A stretch of DNA of 64,000 nt from Geobacteraceae bacterium (GTDB lineage Bacteria; Desulfobacterota; Desulfuromonadia; Geobacterales; Geobacteraceae). This document shows, piece after piece, positions 43,070-51,319 of this stretch; position 1 is the first letter of the stretch, and the number at the start of each line of letters is the position of its first letter. The notes beneath the pieces were generated by a model. The model was not told where the DNA came from. It saw nothing but the letters and a program-made list of their open reading frames with translations, and did no database searches. Where the stretch lies: contig WSYB01000014.1 of assembly GCA_009773645.1 (NCBI GenBank), positions 1-64,000 of the forward strand, given 5' to 3'. Position numbers and translations under genes: made by a program.

Positions 43070-44612
43070 ACTCCTCCTGGGTTACCCGCAGTACCTCCTC
43101 GATAGTGGTGATGCCGGCGGCCGCCTTGGCCAGGCCGTCTTCGCGCAACGTCCGCATCCCGCGGGAGATGGCGTACTCCTTGATGACCCCGGCAGGTGTC
43201 TGGCGGATGACCATGGAGCAGAGCTCGCTGTCGATCAGCAGCAGCTCGTAGATGCCGGTCCTCCCCATGCTCCCCAGATTAAAGCATTTGTCGCACCCTC
43301 TTCCCCGGTAGAGGACCTCCGGCAGAGTAATGCCGGCGTACTCCCGCTCCGGTTGATATGACTCCTTGCAATGGGGACAGATGACCCGCACCAGCCGCTG
43401 GGCCAGGACCGCCGAGAGGGTGGACGCCACCATGAACGGCTCGATCCCCATGTCGATCAGGCGCGTCACCGCGGTAGCCGCGTCATTGGTATGAAGGGTG
43501 GAGAGGACCAGGTGGCCGGTGAGTGACGCCTGCATGGCGATCTCGGCAGTCTCGGCATCGCGGATCTCGCCGACCATGATGATGTCCGGGTCCTGGCGAA
43601 GTATTGAACGGAGCCCATTGGCAAAGGTGAGATCGATCTTCGGATTGACCTGGATCTGGCCGATCCCCTTGAGCTGATATTCGATCGGGTCCTCGATGGT
43701 GATGATGTTCTTCTCCGGCGAGTTGATCCGGGAAAGAGCGGCATAGAGGGTGGTGGTCTTGCCGCTGCCGGTCGGCCCCGTCACCAGGATGATGCCGCTC
43801 GTCCGGGCGAGAAGCCGCTCCATTGTCCGCACATCGGTAGGGGCGAAGCCGATATCGGCCAGGGAGATGACGCCCCGCTGCTTGTCGAGGATACGGAGCA
43901 CCACCCTCTCCCCGAAAAAGGTGGGAAGGATCGAGACACGGATATCCACATCCCGGCCGGCGACGATGACCCTGAGTCTTCCGTCCTGGGGGAGCCTTTT
44001 CTCGGCGATGTTCAAGCCCGCCATGATCTTGACCCGGGATATCAGGGCCTCCTGCACCACCTTGGGGGGGGTGAGCATCTTGTAGAGGAGCCCGTCGATC
44101 CTGAAGCGCACTTCCAGTTCCCGCTCGAACGGCTCGATGTGGATATCGCTCGCCCGTTCCTTGACCGCCTGGAAGATGATGGAGTTCAGCAGCCGGATCA
44201 CCGGCGCCTCATCGGTCAGTTCCAGGAGGTCCTTCGGCACGCTCAATTCGGTGGCGATGGTGGAGAGGTCTTCCCCTTCCAGTTCCTCCACCACCTCCTG
44301 CGCCGAACCGGAGAGCCGGGAGTAGAGACGGTTGATGGCGTCCATGAGGACCGGCCGCGGCACCACAACCGGCGCCGGCGGCAGGCCGAACAGCCCCCGC
44401 AGTTCGTCGAGTGCGAGCAGGTTGGCGGGATCGCCGACCGCCACCACGAGCCGTTCCTCCTCTTCCCGCAGCGGCAGGAGGAGGTTGGCACGGACGAACG
44501 CGAGCGGAAGCCGGCTCAACAGAGCCGTATCTATCCGGCTGTCGTCGATCTCCTCCTGGAACGGGAGGCCGAGTCTTGCGGCAATGGCCTGTATGTCATC
44601 TGTATTGGTCAT
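43050..44612 (-). CDS. gspE: Type II secretion ATPase GspE
   Basis: 520 residues. N-terminal GspL-docking domain (about 1-150), then the ATPase with Walker A GPTGSGKTTTLYAAL (about 277), Asp box and Walker B (about 335, VGEIRDAETAEIAMQASLTG in parts), and a C4 zinc cluster CPHC...CDKC (about 415-445). Powers pseudopilus assembly from the cytoplasm. Confidence 0.97.
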   Translation of the reverse strand: MTNTDDIQAIAARLGLPFQEEIDDSRIDTALLSRLPLAFVRANLLLPLREEEERLVVAVGDPANLLALDELRGLFGLPPAPVVVPRPVLMDAINRLYSRLSGSAQEVVEELEGEDLSTIATELSVPKDLLELTDEAPVIRLLNSIIFQAVKERASDIHIEPFERELEVRFRIDGLLYKMLTPPKVVQEALISRVKIMAGLNIAEKRLPQDGRLRVIVAGRDVDIRVSILPTFFGERVVLRILDKQRGVISLADIGFAPTDVRTMERLLARTSGIILVTGPTGSGKTTTLYAALSRINSPEKNIITIEDPIEYQLKGIGQIQVNPKIDLTFANGLRSILRQDPDIIMVGEIRDAETAEIAMQASLTGHLVLSTLHTNDAATAVTRLIDMGIEPFMVASTLSAVLAQRLVRVICPHCKESYQPEREYAGITLPEVLYRGRGCDKCFNLGSMGRTGIYELLLIDSELCSMVIRQTPAGVIKEYAISRGMRTLREDGLAKAAAGITTIEEVLRVTQEEYADLSL

Positions 44613-44625
44613 AATTCTTTCTAAG

Positions 44626-44711
44626 TCCCCCTTTCGTAAAGGGGGATTCAGGGGGATTTATCAATCACGGACTTCCAAAATCCCCCCCGCCCCCCTTTAC
44701 GAAAGGGGGGT
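44626..44711. repeat. Inverted pair of CCCCCTTT/AAAGGGGG palindromes between gspE and gspD
   Basis: TCCCCCTTT-cgt-AAAGGGGGA (44626-44646) with GGGGGATTT tail, then an inverted second unit AAATCCCCC... to AAAGGGGGG (44679-44710). Each can fold alone or with the other. Same family as 23002-23022. May attenuate transcription between gspD and gspE. Confidence 0.75.
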
Positions 44712-44760
44712 CGTTATTTGCGGATAAATTCCGGGTTTTCCACCGGTCCCCGGTCCCCGG

Positions 44761-46665
44761 TCACGGCTTTAACTGCAGCTCCCTGTCGAGACTGAACGGC
44801 TTGTCGGTCCGAAGCGCGTCGCTTAATTTATTCTTTTGCAGCTCCGACACATCGGCCTGGTCTTTTGCGTCCCTGACGATGCGGGGGGTGAGGACGATCA
44901 TCAGGTTGGTCTTCTGGCGGTTCTTGGTCTTGGTCTTGAAGAGCCAGCCGAGTAACGGGATGTCTCCGAGCAGCGGGATCTTGTTGATGGTTTCGGTGTC
45001 CCGGTCCTGGATCAGCCCGCCGATCACCACGGTGTCCTTGTCCTTGACCACCACCGAGGTCTTGGCCGAGCGCTTGGTGGTGGTGAGGTCGGCGGCGGCC
45101 CCGATGTTGGTGGCATCCTTGACCGCGGAGATCTCCTGATAGATGTCCATCTTCACGTATTCCCCCTCGCTGATCTGGGGGTTGATCTTGAGGGTAATGC
45201 CGGTGTCCTTGCGCTCGATGGCCTGCGAAGTGGCAGTGGTGGAGATGGTGATGTTGCCGCGGAACGGGACGTTCTCACCGACGAATATCTCCGCCTCCTT
45301 GTTGTCGGAGGTCATGATGTTGGGGGTGGAGAGGACGTTCACTGCTCCCGTCGTTTCCAGTGCCCTGAGGATTGCAGCGAAGTTCACCGGCGATCCGGTC
45401 AGGTCGGGGATATCGATGCCGGCCCCGCGAAGGGCCGACAGGGTGCTGAATAGCTGCGAGAAGGAGTTCTGCGGGTCGAACTGTCCCACCACGGTCGCAT
45501 TGCCATCCGACGCGCCGCCGAGGGCACCCCACTGGACGCCGATATCCTTCAGCCGGTCGAGGGAGACCTCGGCGATCATCGCCTCGACAAAGACCTGGCG
45601 CCGGCGCCGGTCAAGCTTCTGGATCACCTGGAGCAGGTTCTGATAGTCGGTGGGGGAGGCCATGATGACCAGGGAATTGGTCGCCTTGTCGGGGGTTATG
45701 GTGATCTTCCCCCCCTCGAAGGGGGACTGTTGAGGAGCAGATGCCGGCTGGCCCGGCGGGGTAATAGCGGCGGAGATTCCCTTCACCACCCCTTCCAGCA
45801 CCTTGGCGACTTCCGGAGCATCGGCGTTTTCCAGATAATAGACGTTAATCTTGCTGCTGGTGGTCGGCGGCACCACGTCAATCAAGGCAACCAGGCTTTT
45901 AATGTCCTCCTTGTCCTTGTCGTTGCCGAAGATTATCAGCGCGTTCAGCCGCGTGTCGGGCACGATCAGGGCGCCTACTCCCACGCCTGCCGCCTGCCCG
46001 GCTGGTTTAGGGGTTTTATCCTTCCCGCCGAGCCATTCGCGGACCACACTGGCGACACTATCCGCGGAGGCGTTCTTCAGAAAGACCAGCTCCGCCCCTT
46101 CGCGGTGTTCCGTATCGATCAGTTGCAGGATACCGAGGACCTTCTGGGTGTTGAAGGCCGAGTCGACCAGGAGGATCATGTTGCCGGGGCCGAAGGAGGA
46201 GATGTAGCCGTCCTTGGAAACAACCGGCTGCAGAAACGTCACCGCCTCCTGGGCTGAGATGTTGTCAAGGGTGATGACCCTTGCCACGTATGCCTCGTTA
46301 ACCGGCCCGCGTTCCCTGTCGGTGAGGATCTTCATGCCGGACTGCCTGGCCGTTGCGGTCGGCACGATCTTATAGACCCTTCCCGCCTGGACGATGGTGA
46401 ACCCCTTCAGTTCCAGGACCGACGTGAAGACATTGAAAGCGTCTTCGGTGGAGAGCTTTGCCGGTGAAAAAACCGAGATCTTCCCCTTGACCCGGTCATC
46501 CATCACAAAGTTCTTGCCGGTCAGGTCGCTGATGAACTTGACCATGGTGGAGATATCCACATCGCTGAAATTCAGCACCACCCCCTTGGCCAGCGCCGGA
46601 AGCGGCGTCATGAGCAAGATGAGGAGGATAACGGTCGTGACGGCATGCAGAATTCGATTGTTCAA
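44761..46665 (-). CDS. gspD: Type II secretion outer membrane secretin GspD
   Basis: 634 residues from a TTG start at 46665 (GGAGG site). Signal peptide, N0 domain (VVLNFSDVDISTMVKFIS), N1-N3 repeats, then the secretin domain with VPFRGNIT..., TGITLKINPQI and the closing IPLLGDIPLLGWLFK. Forms the outer membrane channel. Length and order are typical. Confidence 0.97.
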   Translation of the reverse strand: MNNRILHAVTTVILLILLMTPLPALAKGVVLNFSDVDISTMVKFISDLTGKNFVMDDRVKGKISVFSPAKLSTEDAFNVFTSVLELKGFTIVQAGRVYKIVPTATARQSGMKILTDRERGPVNEAYVARVITLDNISAQEAVTFLQPVVSKDGYISSFGPGNMILLVDSAFNTQKVLGILQLIDTEHREGAELVFLKNASADSVASVVREWLGGKDKTPKPAGQAAGVGVGALIVPDTRLNALIIFGNDKDKEDIKSLVALIDVVPPTTSSKINVYYLENADAPEVAKVLEGVVKGISAAITPPGQPASAPQQSPFEGGKITITPDKATNSLVIMASPTDYQNLLQVIQKLDRRRRQVFVEAMIAEVSLDRLKDIGVQWGALGGASDGNATVVGQFDPQNSFSQLFSTLSALRGAGIDIPDLTGSPVNFAAILRALETTGAVNVLSTPNIMTSDNKEAEIFVGENVPFRGNITISTTATSQAIERKDTGITLKINPQISEGEYVKMDIYQEISAVKDATNIGAAADLTTTKRSAKTSVVVKDKDTVVIGGLIQDRDTETINKIPLLGDIPLLGWLFKTKTKNRQKTNLMIVLTPRIVRDAKDQADVSELQKNKLSDALRTDKPFSLDRELQLKP

Positions 46666-46736
46666 TGTAGTCCTCCAAAGTACGGGCTAAAGGCGATGGG
46701 CAAAGGGCAAAAGGAAAAAAATCCACATGCCGTTTA

Positions 46737-46778
46737 CCTTTAGCCTTTAGCCTTTAGCCTTTAGCCTATTGCCTATTG
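46737..46778. repeat. Heptanucleotide tandem repeat (CCTTTAG)
   Basis: Four perfect CCTTTAG units (46737-46764), then two CCTATTG units. Upstream GGGCTAAAGGCGATGGGCAA (46684-46703) is complementary to parts of it, so a hairpin can form between gspC and gspD. A simple repeat that could vary in length by slippage. Confidence 0.8.
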
Positions 46779-46784
46779 CCCGGT

Positions 46785-47663
46785 TTATCGTATGTCATAG
46801 GTAAAGGTAACCGGCTGCCCGTCTCTGACCAGGTCCAGCTTGATCCGGCTCTGCCCCTTCAGCGAAGCCAAAGACTGAATGGCCTTCTCCGGCGAATCGA
46901 TGGGGAAATCGTTGATCCTGAGCAGCGTGTCACCGTTTTTGATTCCAACCATACCGAAAATTCCCTGCGGTTTCACCTCGGAGGCCCTGAAGCCCTCCAC
47001 CTTCCCCTCTTTCACGCTGGGAAGAAGCCGCGCGTCAGTCATTGCCTGGCCGATATTGTCCAGAGCGGCGTTCAGGGCGCGCTGGTCAATCACATAGCTT
47101 CCCGCCCCCACCTGGGAGGCAAGACCGCCAGTCCCCCCCGCCGGTATCGTCTGAGCCGGCGGGGCGGCAGACTCGGAGGCAACTGCCGTCGGTGTCAGGA
47201 TCTTTATCCTCGCCCCTCCCACCAGAATTTCCGCCATTTCCTTCTTCACGGCCACCAGCGGTCCGATGTCGAAGACGTTATCGCCGAGCCTGAAGACCCG
47301 TTCTTCTTTGGTGCTCGATTTCTGGATCAGGGCAAAGGTCTCACGGAACGAGCCGATGGCGGTCCCCAGCAGGATCAGGTCCCCCTGGGAAACGGCGGGG
47401 GCCCCTTTTGGCCCGGCGCTTGGGGCAATCGGCGAAAGCTTTCCCTGGGCGGCCTTGCCGAACACCCCCTTTTCCAGGATCGGAGCGAACGCCATCAGGT
47501 CTTCCGCCGCAGCCGGCAGGGCCGGAGCTGCTACACTCTGCTTCGCGCTTCTTGGGAACACCTTGGCAAGTCTGAAGGAAATCAGGTCGGAGAAAATCAT
47601 GGCCAGGACCGTGATGGTCAGAATTGTGAGGCCGATGTTGATCGGTACAACCCATTTTTGCAT
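46785..47663 (-). CDS. gspC: Type II secretion protein GspC
   Basis: 292 residues. One membrane helix (about 8-30), a homology-region domain (about 55-160; binds GspD N0) and a C-terminal PDZ domain (about 205-290, with GIFGMVGIKNGDTLLRINDFP in parts). First gene of the gspC-N operon. The 200 bp upstream, shared with divergent mqnB, must hold its promoter. Confidence 0.92.
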   Translation of the reverse strand: MQKWVVPINIGLTILTITVLAMIFSDLISFRLAKVFPRSAKQSVAAPALPAAAEDLMAFAPILEKGVFGKAAQGKLSPIAPSAGPKGAPAVSQGDLILLGTAIGSFRETFALIQKSSTKEERVFRLGDNVFDIGPLVAVKKEMAEILVGGARIKILTPTAVASESAAPPAQTIPAGGTGGLASQVGAGSYVIDQRALNAALDNIGQAMTDARLLPSVKEGKVEGFRASEVKPQGIFGMVGIKNGDTLLRINDFPIDSPEKAIQSLASLKGQSRIKLDLVRDGQPVTFTYDIR

Positions 47664-47866
47664 GTGAAACCCTTGTGCAAGGTCGGTAAACTATCCGAAT
47701 ATATTAGAAGCAGCGCCTTTATGCAAGGGAAAAAGAGGCAAAACGAGCGGTTGCGACAGAGGGGAATCGAAGGTAGTTGAGACGGCAGTTGTTAATTGAA
47801 CACGAGCATGTTTGTGTGCTACTATCGGCACGCAAGGATTGTTTCGAAAGGACCGGCTGACCCGTT

Positions 47867-48586
47867 ATGAAACCTGCCCTCATCACCGCTTCCACCATAC
47901 AGGAGCTTTCCCCCTTGATTCGGACCATCAAGGCCCGAAAACTGCCGTCTGTTGAATTCCCTGAAACATATGAGGGAGAGGTTGGCCCCGCCGGGGTTCT
48001 TCTCGCCGTCACCGGAATGGGAAAAGTGAACGCGGCGGCTTCCATTACATCCCTCCTTGAGCGTCATAAGCCTGGGCTTCTCATCAACACCGGTTGCGCC
48101 GGCGCCTATGCCGGCGGCGGGCTTGCAGTAGGAGACCTGGCCCTGGCGACCACCGAGATATTCGGCGATGAAGGGGTATTGACTCCGACAGGATGGGAAT
48201 CTCTCGAATTTATCGGCATTCCTGCGCTCGAACGGAAGGGAAATCGCTATTTCAACGAATTCCCCCTTTCCTTCTCCGCCACTGAAAAGGCCATGCAACT
48301 TGCCATAGCGTTGGGTCTTCCCATCAGGAGAGGGCGGTTTGTGACCGTATCCACCTGCAGCGGGACAAAGGCCAGGGGAGAAGAGCTTTTCAGCCAATTC
48401 GGAGGCATCTGCGAAAACATGGAAGGCGCGGCGGCAGCCCAGGTGGCGCTGATCTACGGAGTAGATTGCCTGGAGGTCCGCGGCATCAGTAATTTGGTGG
48501 AAGACCGCGACCTTTCAAACTGGGACATCCCCCTGGCGGTGGAAAGGGTCCAGCGGTTTGTCCTTAGGTTTATAGAAACCATGTAG
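47867..48586 (+). CDS. mqnB: Futalosine hydrolase MqnB
   Basis: 239 residues of the PNP/UDP phosphorylase fold: GMGKVNAAASI near residue 55, NTGCAGAYAGGGLAVGDL near 75, CENMEGAAAAQVA near 182. Splits futalosine into hypoxanthine and dehypoxanthine futalosine in the alternative menaquinone route. mqnD follows. The stop codon TAG is part of a GTAGGGGC repeat core. Confidence 0.93.
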   Translation: MKPALITASTIQELSPLIRTIKARKLPSVEFPETYEGEVGPAGVLLAVTGMGKVNAAASITSLLERHKPGLLINTGCAGAYAGGGLAVGDLALATTEIFGDEGVLTPTGWESLEFIGIPALERKGNRYFNEFPLSFSATEKAMQLAIALGLPIRRGRFVTVSTCSGTKARGEELFSQFGGICENMEGAAAAQVALIYGVDCLEVRGISNLVEDRDLSNWDIPLAVERVQRFVLRFIETM

Positions 48587-48632
48587 GGGCGCATGGCATG
48601 CGCCCTCTTTGGCAAACGCCGTTCGCCCCTAC
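48583..48632. repeat. REP-like element starting in the mqnB stop codon
   Basis: GTAGGGGC (48583-48590) and GCCCCTAC (48625-48632) point at each other around GCATGgcaTGCGCC. The TAG of the first core is the mqnB stop. Same core as repeats near RAYT. Confidence 0.8.
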
Positions 48633-48646
48633 CCTAGGATTTACGT

Positions 48647-49480
48647 ATGCAATCTCTGACTTTAGGCTATTCCCCCTGCCCCAACGACACATTCATCTTT
48701 TACGCACTGACCCACGGCCGGCTTGACTGCGGCAGCCTTTCCTTCAGCGAGCGGCTGGAGGACGTGGAGACCCTCAACCGGTTTGTCCTGGACAAGGCTC
48801 TCGATGTCAGCAAGGTTTCCTGCCATCTCCTGGGGTTTGTCCGGGGCGACTACTGCCTCCTCACATCCGGTGGCGCGCTGGGACGCGGCTGTGGACCGCT
48901 GGTCGTCTCCGCAGGGCACACCCATATGTCTCAATTGAAGGGAAAGCGGATCGCCGTTCCCGGCCGTCATACAACTGCCGCTCTTCTCCTGCGCCTGTTC
49001 GACCCCACGCTGGACAACGTCGTGGTGCTCCCCTTCCATGAAATCATGGGAGCGGTCCGGCGGGGGGAGGTGGACGCCGGGGTGATCATTCATGAATCGC
49101 GTTTCACCTACCCCGACTATGGGCTTTCCAGGCTCCTCGATCTGGGAGATTGGTGGGAGCAGGAAACCGGCTGCCCCATCCCGCTGGGGGGAATAGTGGC
49201 AAGGCGCTCCCTGGGAAAGGCGACGGTGACCGCTGTCGACCGGGTCCTCAAGGCCAGCGTCGAGTACGCCTTTGCCCATCCGGGCGAGGCAAACGGTTAC
49301 ATTCGCGCCCACTCCCAGGAGATGAGCGATGAAGTCTGCGCCGCCCATATCGACCTCTATGTCAACAGATTTTCCCTCGACCTGGGAACGGAAGGGAAAG
49401 CGGCGGTAAATACTCTTCTTGCCAGGGCCGAGGAGGCGGGACTGATACCACGATCTTCAAAGGACCTTTTTCTCCCCTGA
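48647..49480 (+). CDS. mqnD: 1,4-dihydroxy-6-naphthoate synthase MqnD
   Basis: 277 residues. Opens LTLGYSPCPNDTFIFYAL, the MqnD signature; later HTTAALLLRL and the catalytic-type GVIIHESRF. Converts cyclic dehypoxanthine futalosine to 1,4-dihydroxy-6-naphthoate. With mqnB this shows the futalosine pathway, consistent with an anaerobe respiring through menaquinone. Confidence 0.95.
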   Translation: MQSLTLGYSPCPNDTFIFYALTHGRLDCGSLSFSERLEDVETLNRFVLDKALDVSKVSCHLLGFVRGDYCLLTSGGALGRGCGPLVVSAGHTHMSQLKGKRIAVPGRHTTAALLLRLFDPTLDNVVVLPFHEIMGAVRRGEVDAGVIIHESRFTYPDYGLSRLLDLGDWWEQETGCPIPLGGIVARRSLGKATVTAVDRVLKASVEYAFAHPGEANGYIRAHSQEMSDEVCAAHIDLYVNRFSLDLGTEGKAAVNTLLARAEEAGLIPRSSKDLFLP

Positions 49481-49641
49481 TTCACCCTCCCCTGAAACCC
49501 TCCCCTTTCATCATTAAAAAGAACCTGACCTGAACTATTCAAGGATTTCCATTCATGGTCCGATAATAATCCATAGTGGACAAGAGGGGTTGTTTTTCAA
49601 CCCCTTCGCTTGTTTTGACCGGAACACCTGAGGAAACCGGA

Positions 49642-51282
49642 ATGGAAGAGCCTCGATTACGCTTACTTCTCGTTACTAACGAGGAGGACGACTATACTGC
49701 AATCTGGAATCTCCTCTCCGAAATCAGGGGCGAGATTGAACTGGAACGGCTGTCATCCTACGACGCAGCCCTGCAGGCGATGGGACGGAACAATCACGAC
49801 GTTTACCTCATCGAATGCGATCTTGGGAAACACACAGGGTTGGAGCTGCTGCACGAAGCGGCCATCTCGGGGTGCAAGGCGCCGACGATACTCATCGCCA
49901 GCCGGCATGACCGGCAAGCGGACATGAAGGCAATCAAGGGCGGAGCAGCGGACTACCTGGTCATGGGGGAGTTGAACGCATCCCTCCTGGAGCGCTCCAT
50001 CCGTTATGCTTTAGAGCGCAAGGAGGTGGAAAAAGCTCTGATAAGGAGTGAAGATAGCCTTGCGAAGGCGCAGCAGATTGCACATGTGGGGAATTGGGAC
50101 TGGAATATTCAGACTAACGAACTGCACTGGTCGGATGAGGTCTATCGGATTCTGGGTCTTTATCCGCAAGGATTCGAAGCGACATACGAGGCGTTCCTTA
50201 GAGCCGTGCATCCCGATGACCGGGGATTGGTCAACCGCTCGGTCAATGCAGCCTTGTATGCGCAAAAAAACTTCACCATAGAGCACCGCATCGTTCTTCC
50301 GTCCGGAGTGGAGCGCATCGTGCACCAGCAGGGTGAAGCGACGTGTGATGAGACCGGCAACCCGCTGCGGATGCTGGGGACGGTTCAGGACATCACCGTG
50401 CGCAGGCGGGCCGAGGACGCGCTCCGTCTGATGGAGGAAAAATTTTCCAAGGCCTTTCATGCCAGCCCGGACTGGATCGTCATGAGCAGTGTGGCTGACG
50501 GCCGCTACATAGAGGTGAACGACGCCTTTCTCAATATCACCGGATACACCCGTAAAGAGGTAATCGGTCGCTCTTCGGCAGAACTGGGTATCTGGGCCGA
50601 GTCGGACGAGCGCGTCAGGATGCTCAAACTCCTCGATGAGCATGGGCTGGTCCGTAACCTTGAGGCGGCGTTCCGCATGAAGTCAGGCGAAATCCGCTAC
50701 ATGCTCTGGTCTGCGGACGTAATCGTTTATAACGGTGAAGCATGTCTTATTGCAGTGGCACGGGACATGACCGAGCAAAGGGAGTTGGAACACGAACTTC
50801 TGGAAAGCCAGGTTGAACTTTACAATCAACATGAGGAGCTGACAAAGCTCTTCTCCCTGGTGGAAGCGGCCAAGAAAGAATGGGAAACAACCATGGACCA
50901 CATCGGAGACATGGTCATTCTGGCCGACGGGGGGGGGAACATCAGGAGGTGTAACAGGGCGTTCCAGGAATTCATGGGTGTGCCCTACGGCACGATCATC
51001 GGTGCGGAGTGGGTGGAACTGCTCCATGAGCATGAATTGATTACCGGCACGATATATCTGCAGAGCCTGGAATTGTATCACAACCCTACGGGGAGGTGGT
51101 TTGTTCTCAGCCCATACCCGTTTACGAACAGTGAATCGGGGGAGATTTCAGGGTACGTCATCACCATTCACGACGCCACAGAACTGAAACAGGCTTCCGA
51201 GAAGCTGGAAAAAATGAACATGGAACTTGAACAGGCGCATGCAAAGATAAAGGAAACCGAGCAGACAGACACTCCGGAATGA
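49642..51282 (+). CDS. Pseudo-receiver plus PAS sensor protein without a kinase domain
   Basis: 546 residues from ATG 49642 (GAGGAAACC site). An N-terminal receiver-like domain (about 8-125) has Glu (VYLIECDLG) where receivers carry the phosphorylated Asp. Three PAS domains follow (about 140-265, 270-390, 415-520), then a coiled coil ending TEQTDTPE. The last PAS and coil match the kinase at 57077 (EWETTMDHIGDMVIL against [15 protein letters not shown], then IGAEW, GRWF, DATELKQA), but the protein stops just where that kinase's HisKA begins. It may regulate the kinases beside it. Confidence 0.85.
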   Translation: MEEPRLRLLLVTNEEDDYTAIWNLLSEIRGEIELERLSSYDAALQAMGRNNHDVYLIECDLGKHTGLELLHEAAISGCKAPTILIASRHDRQADMKAIKGGAADYLVMGELNASLLERSIRYALERKEVEKALIRSEDSLAKAQQIAHVGNWDWNIQTNELHWSDEVYRILGLYPQGFEATYEAFLRAVHPDDRGLVNRSVNAALYAQKNFTIEHRIVLPSGVERIVHQQGEATCDETGNPLRMLGTVQDITVRRRAEDALRLMEEKFSKAFHASPDWIVMSSVADGRYIEVNDAFLNITGYTRKEVIGRSSAELGIWAESDERVRMLKLLDEHGLVRNLEAAFRMKSGEIRYMLWSADVIVYNGEACLIAVARDMTEQRELEHELLESQVELYNQHEELTKLFSLVEAAKKEWETTMDHIGDMVILADGGGNIRRCNRAFQEFMGVPYGTIIGAEWVELLHEHELITGTIYLQSLELYHNPTGRWFVLSPYPFTNSESGEISGYVITIHDATELKQASEKLEKMNMELEQAHAKIKETEQTDTPE

Positions 51283-51319
51283 AAACATGGCGCCATCGGC
51301 TCGTTGTGGAGGAAAAGCT

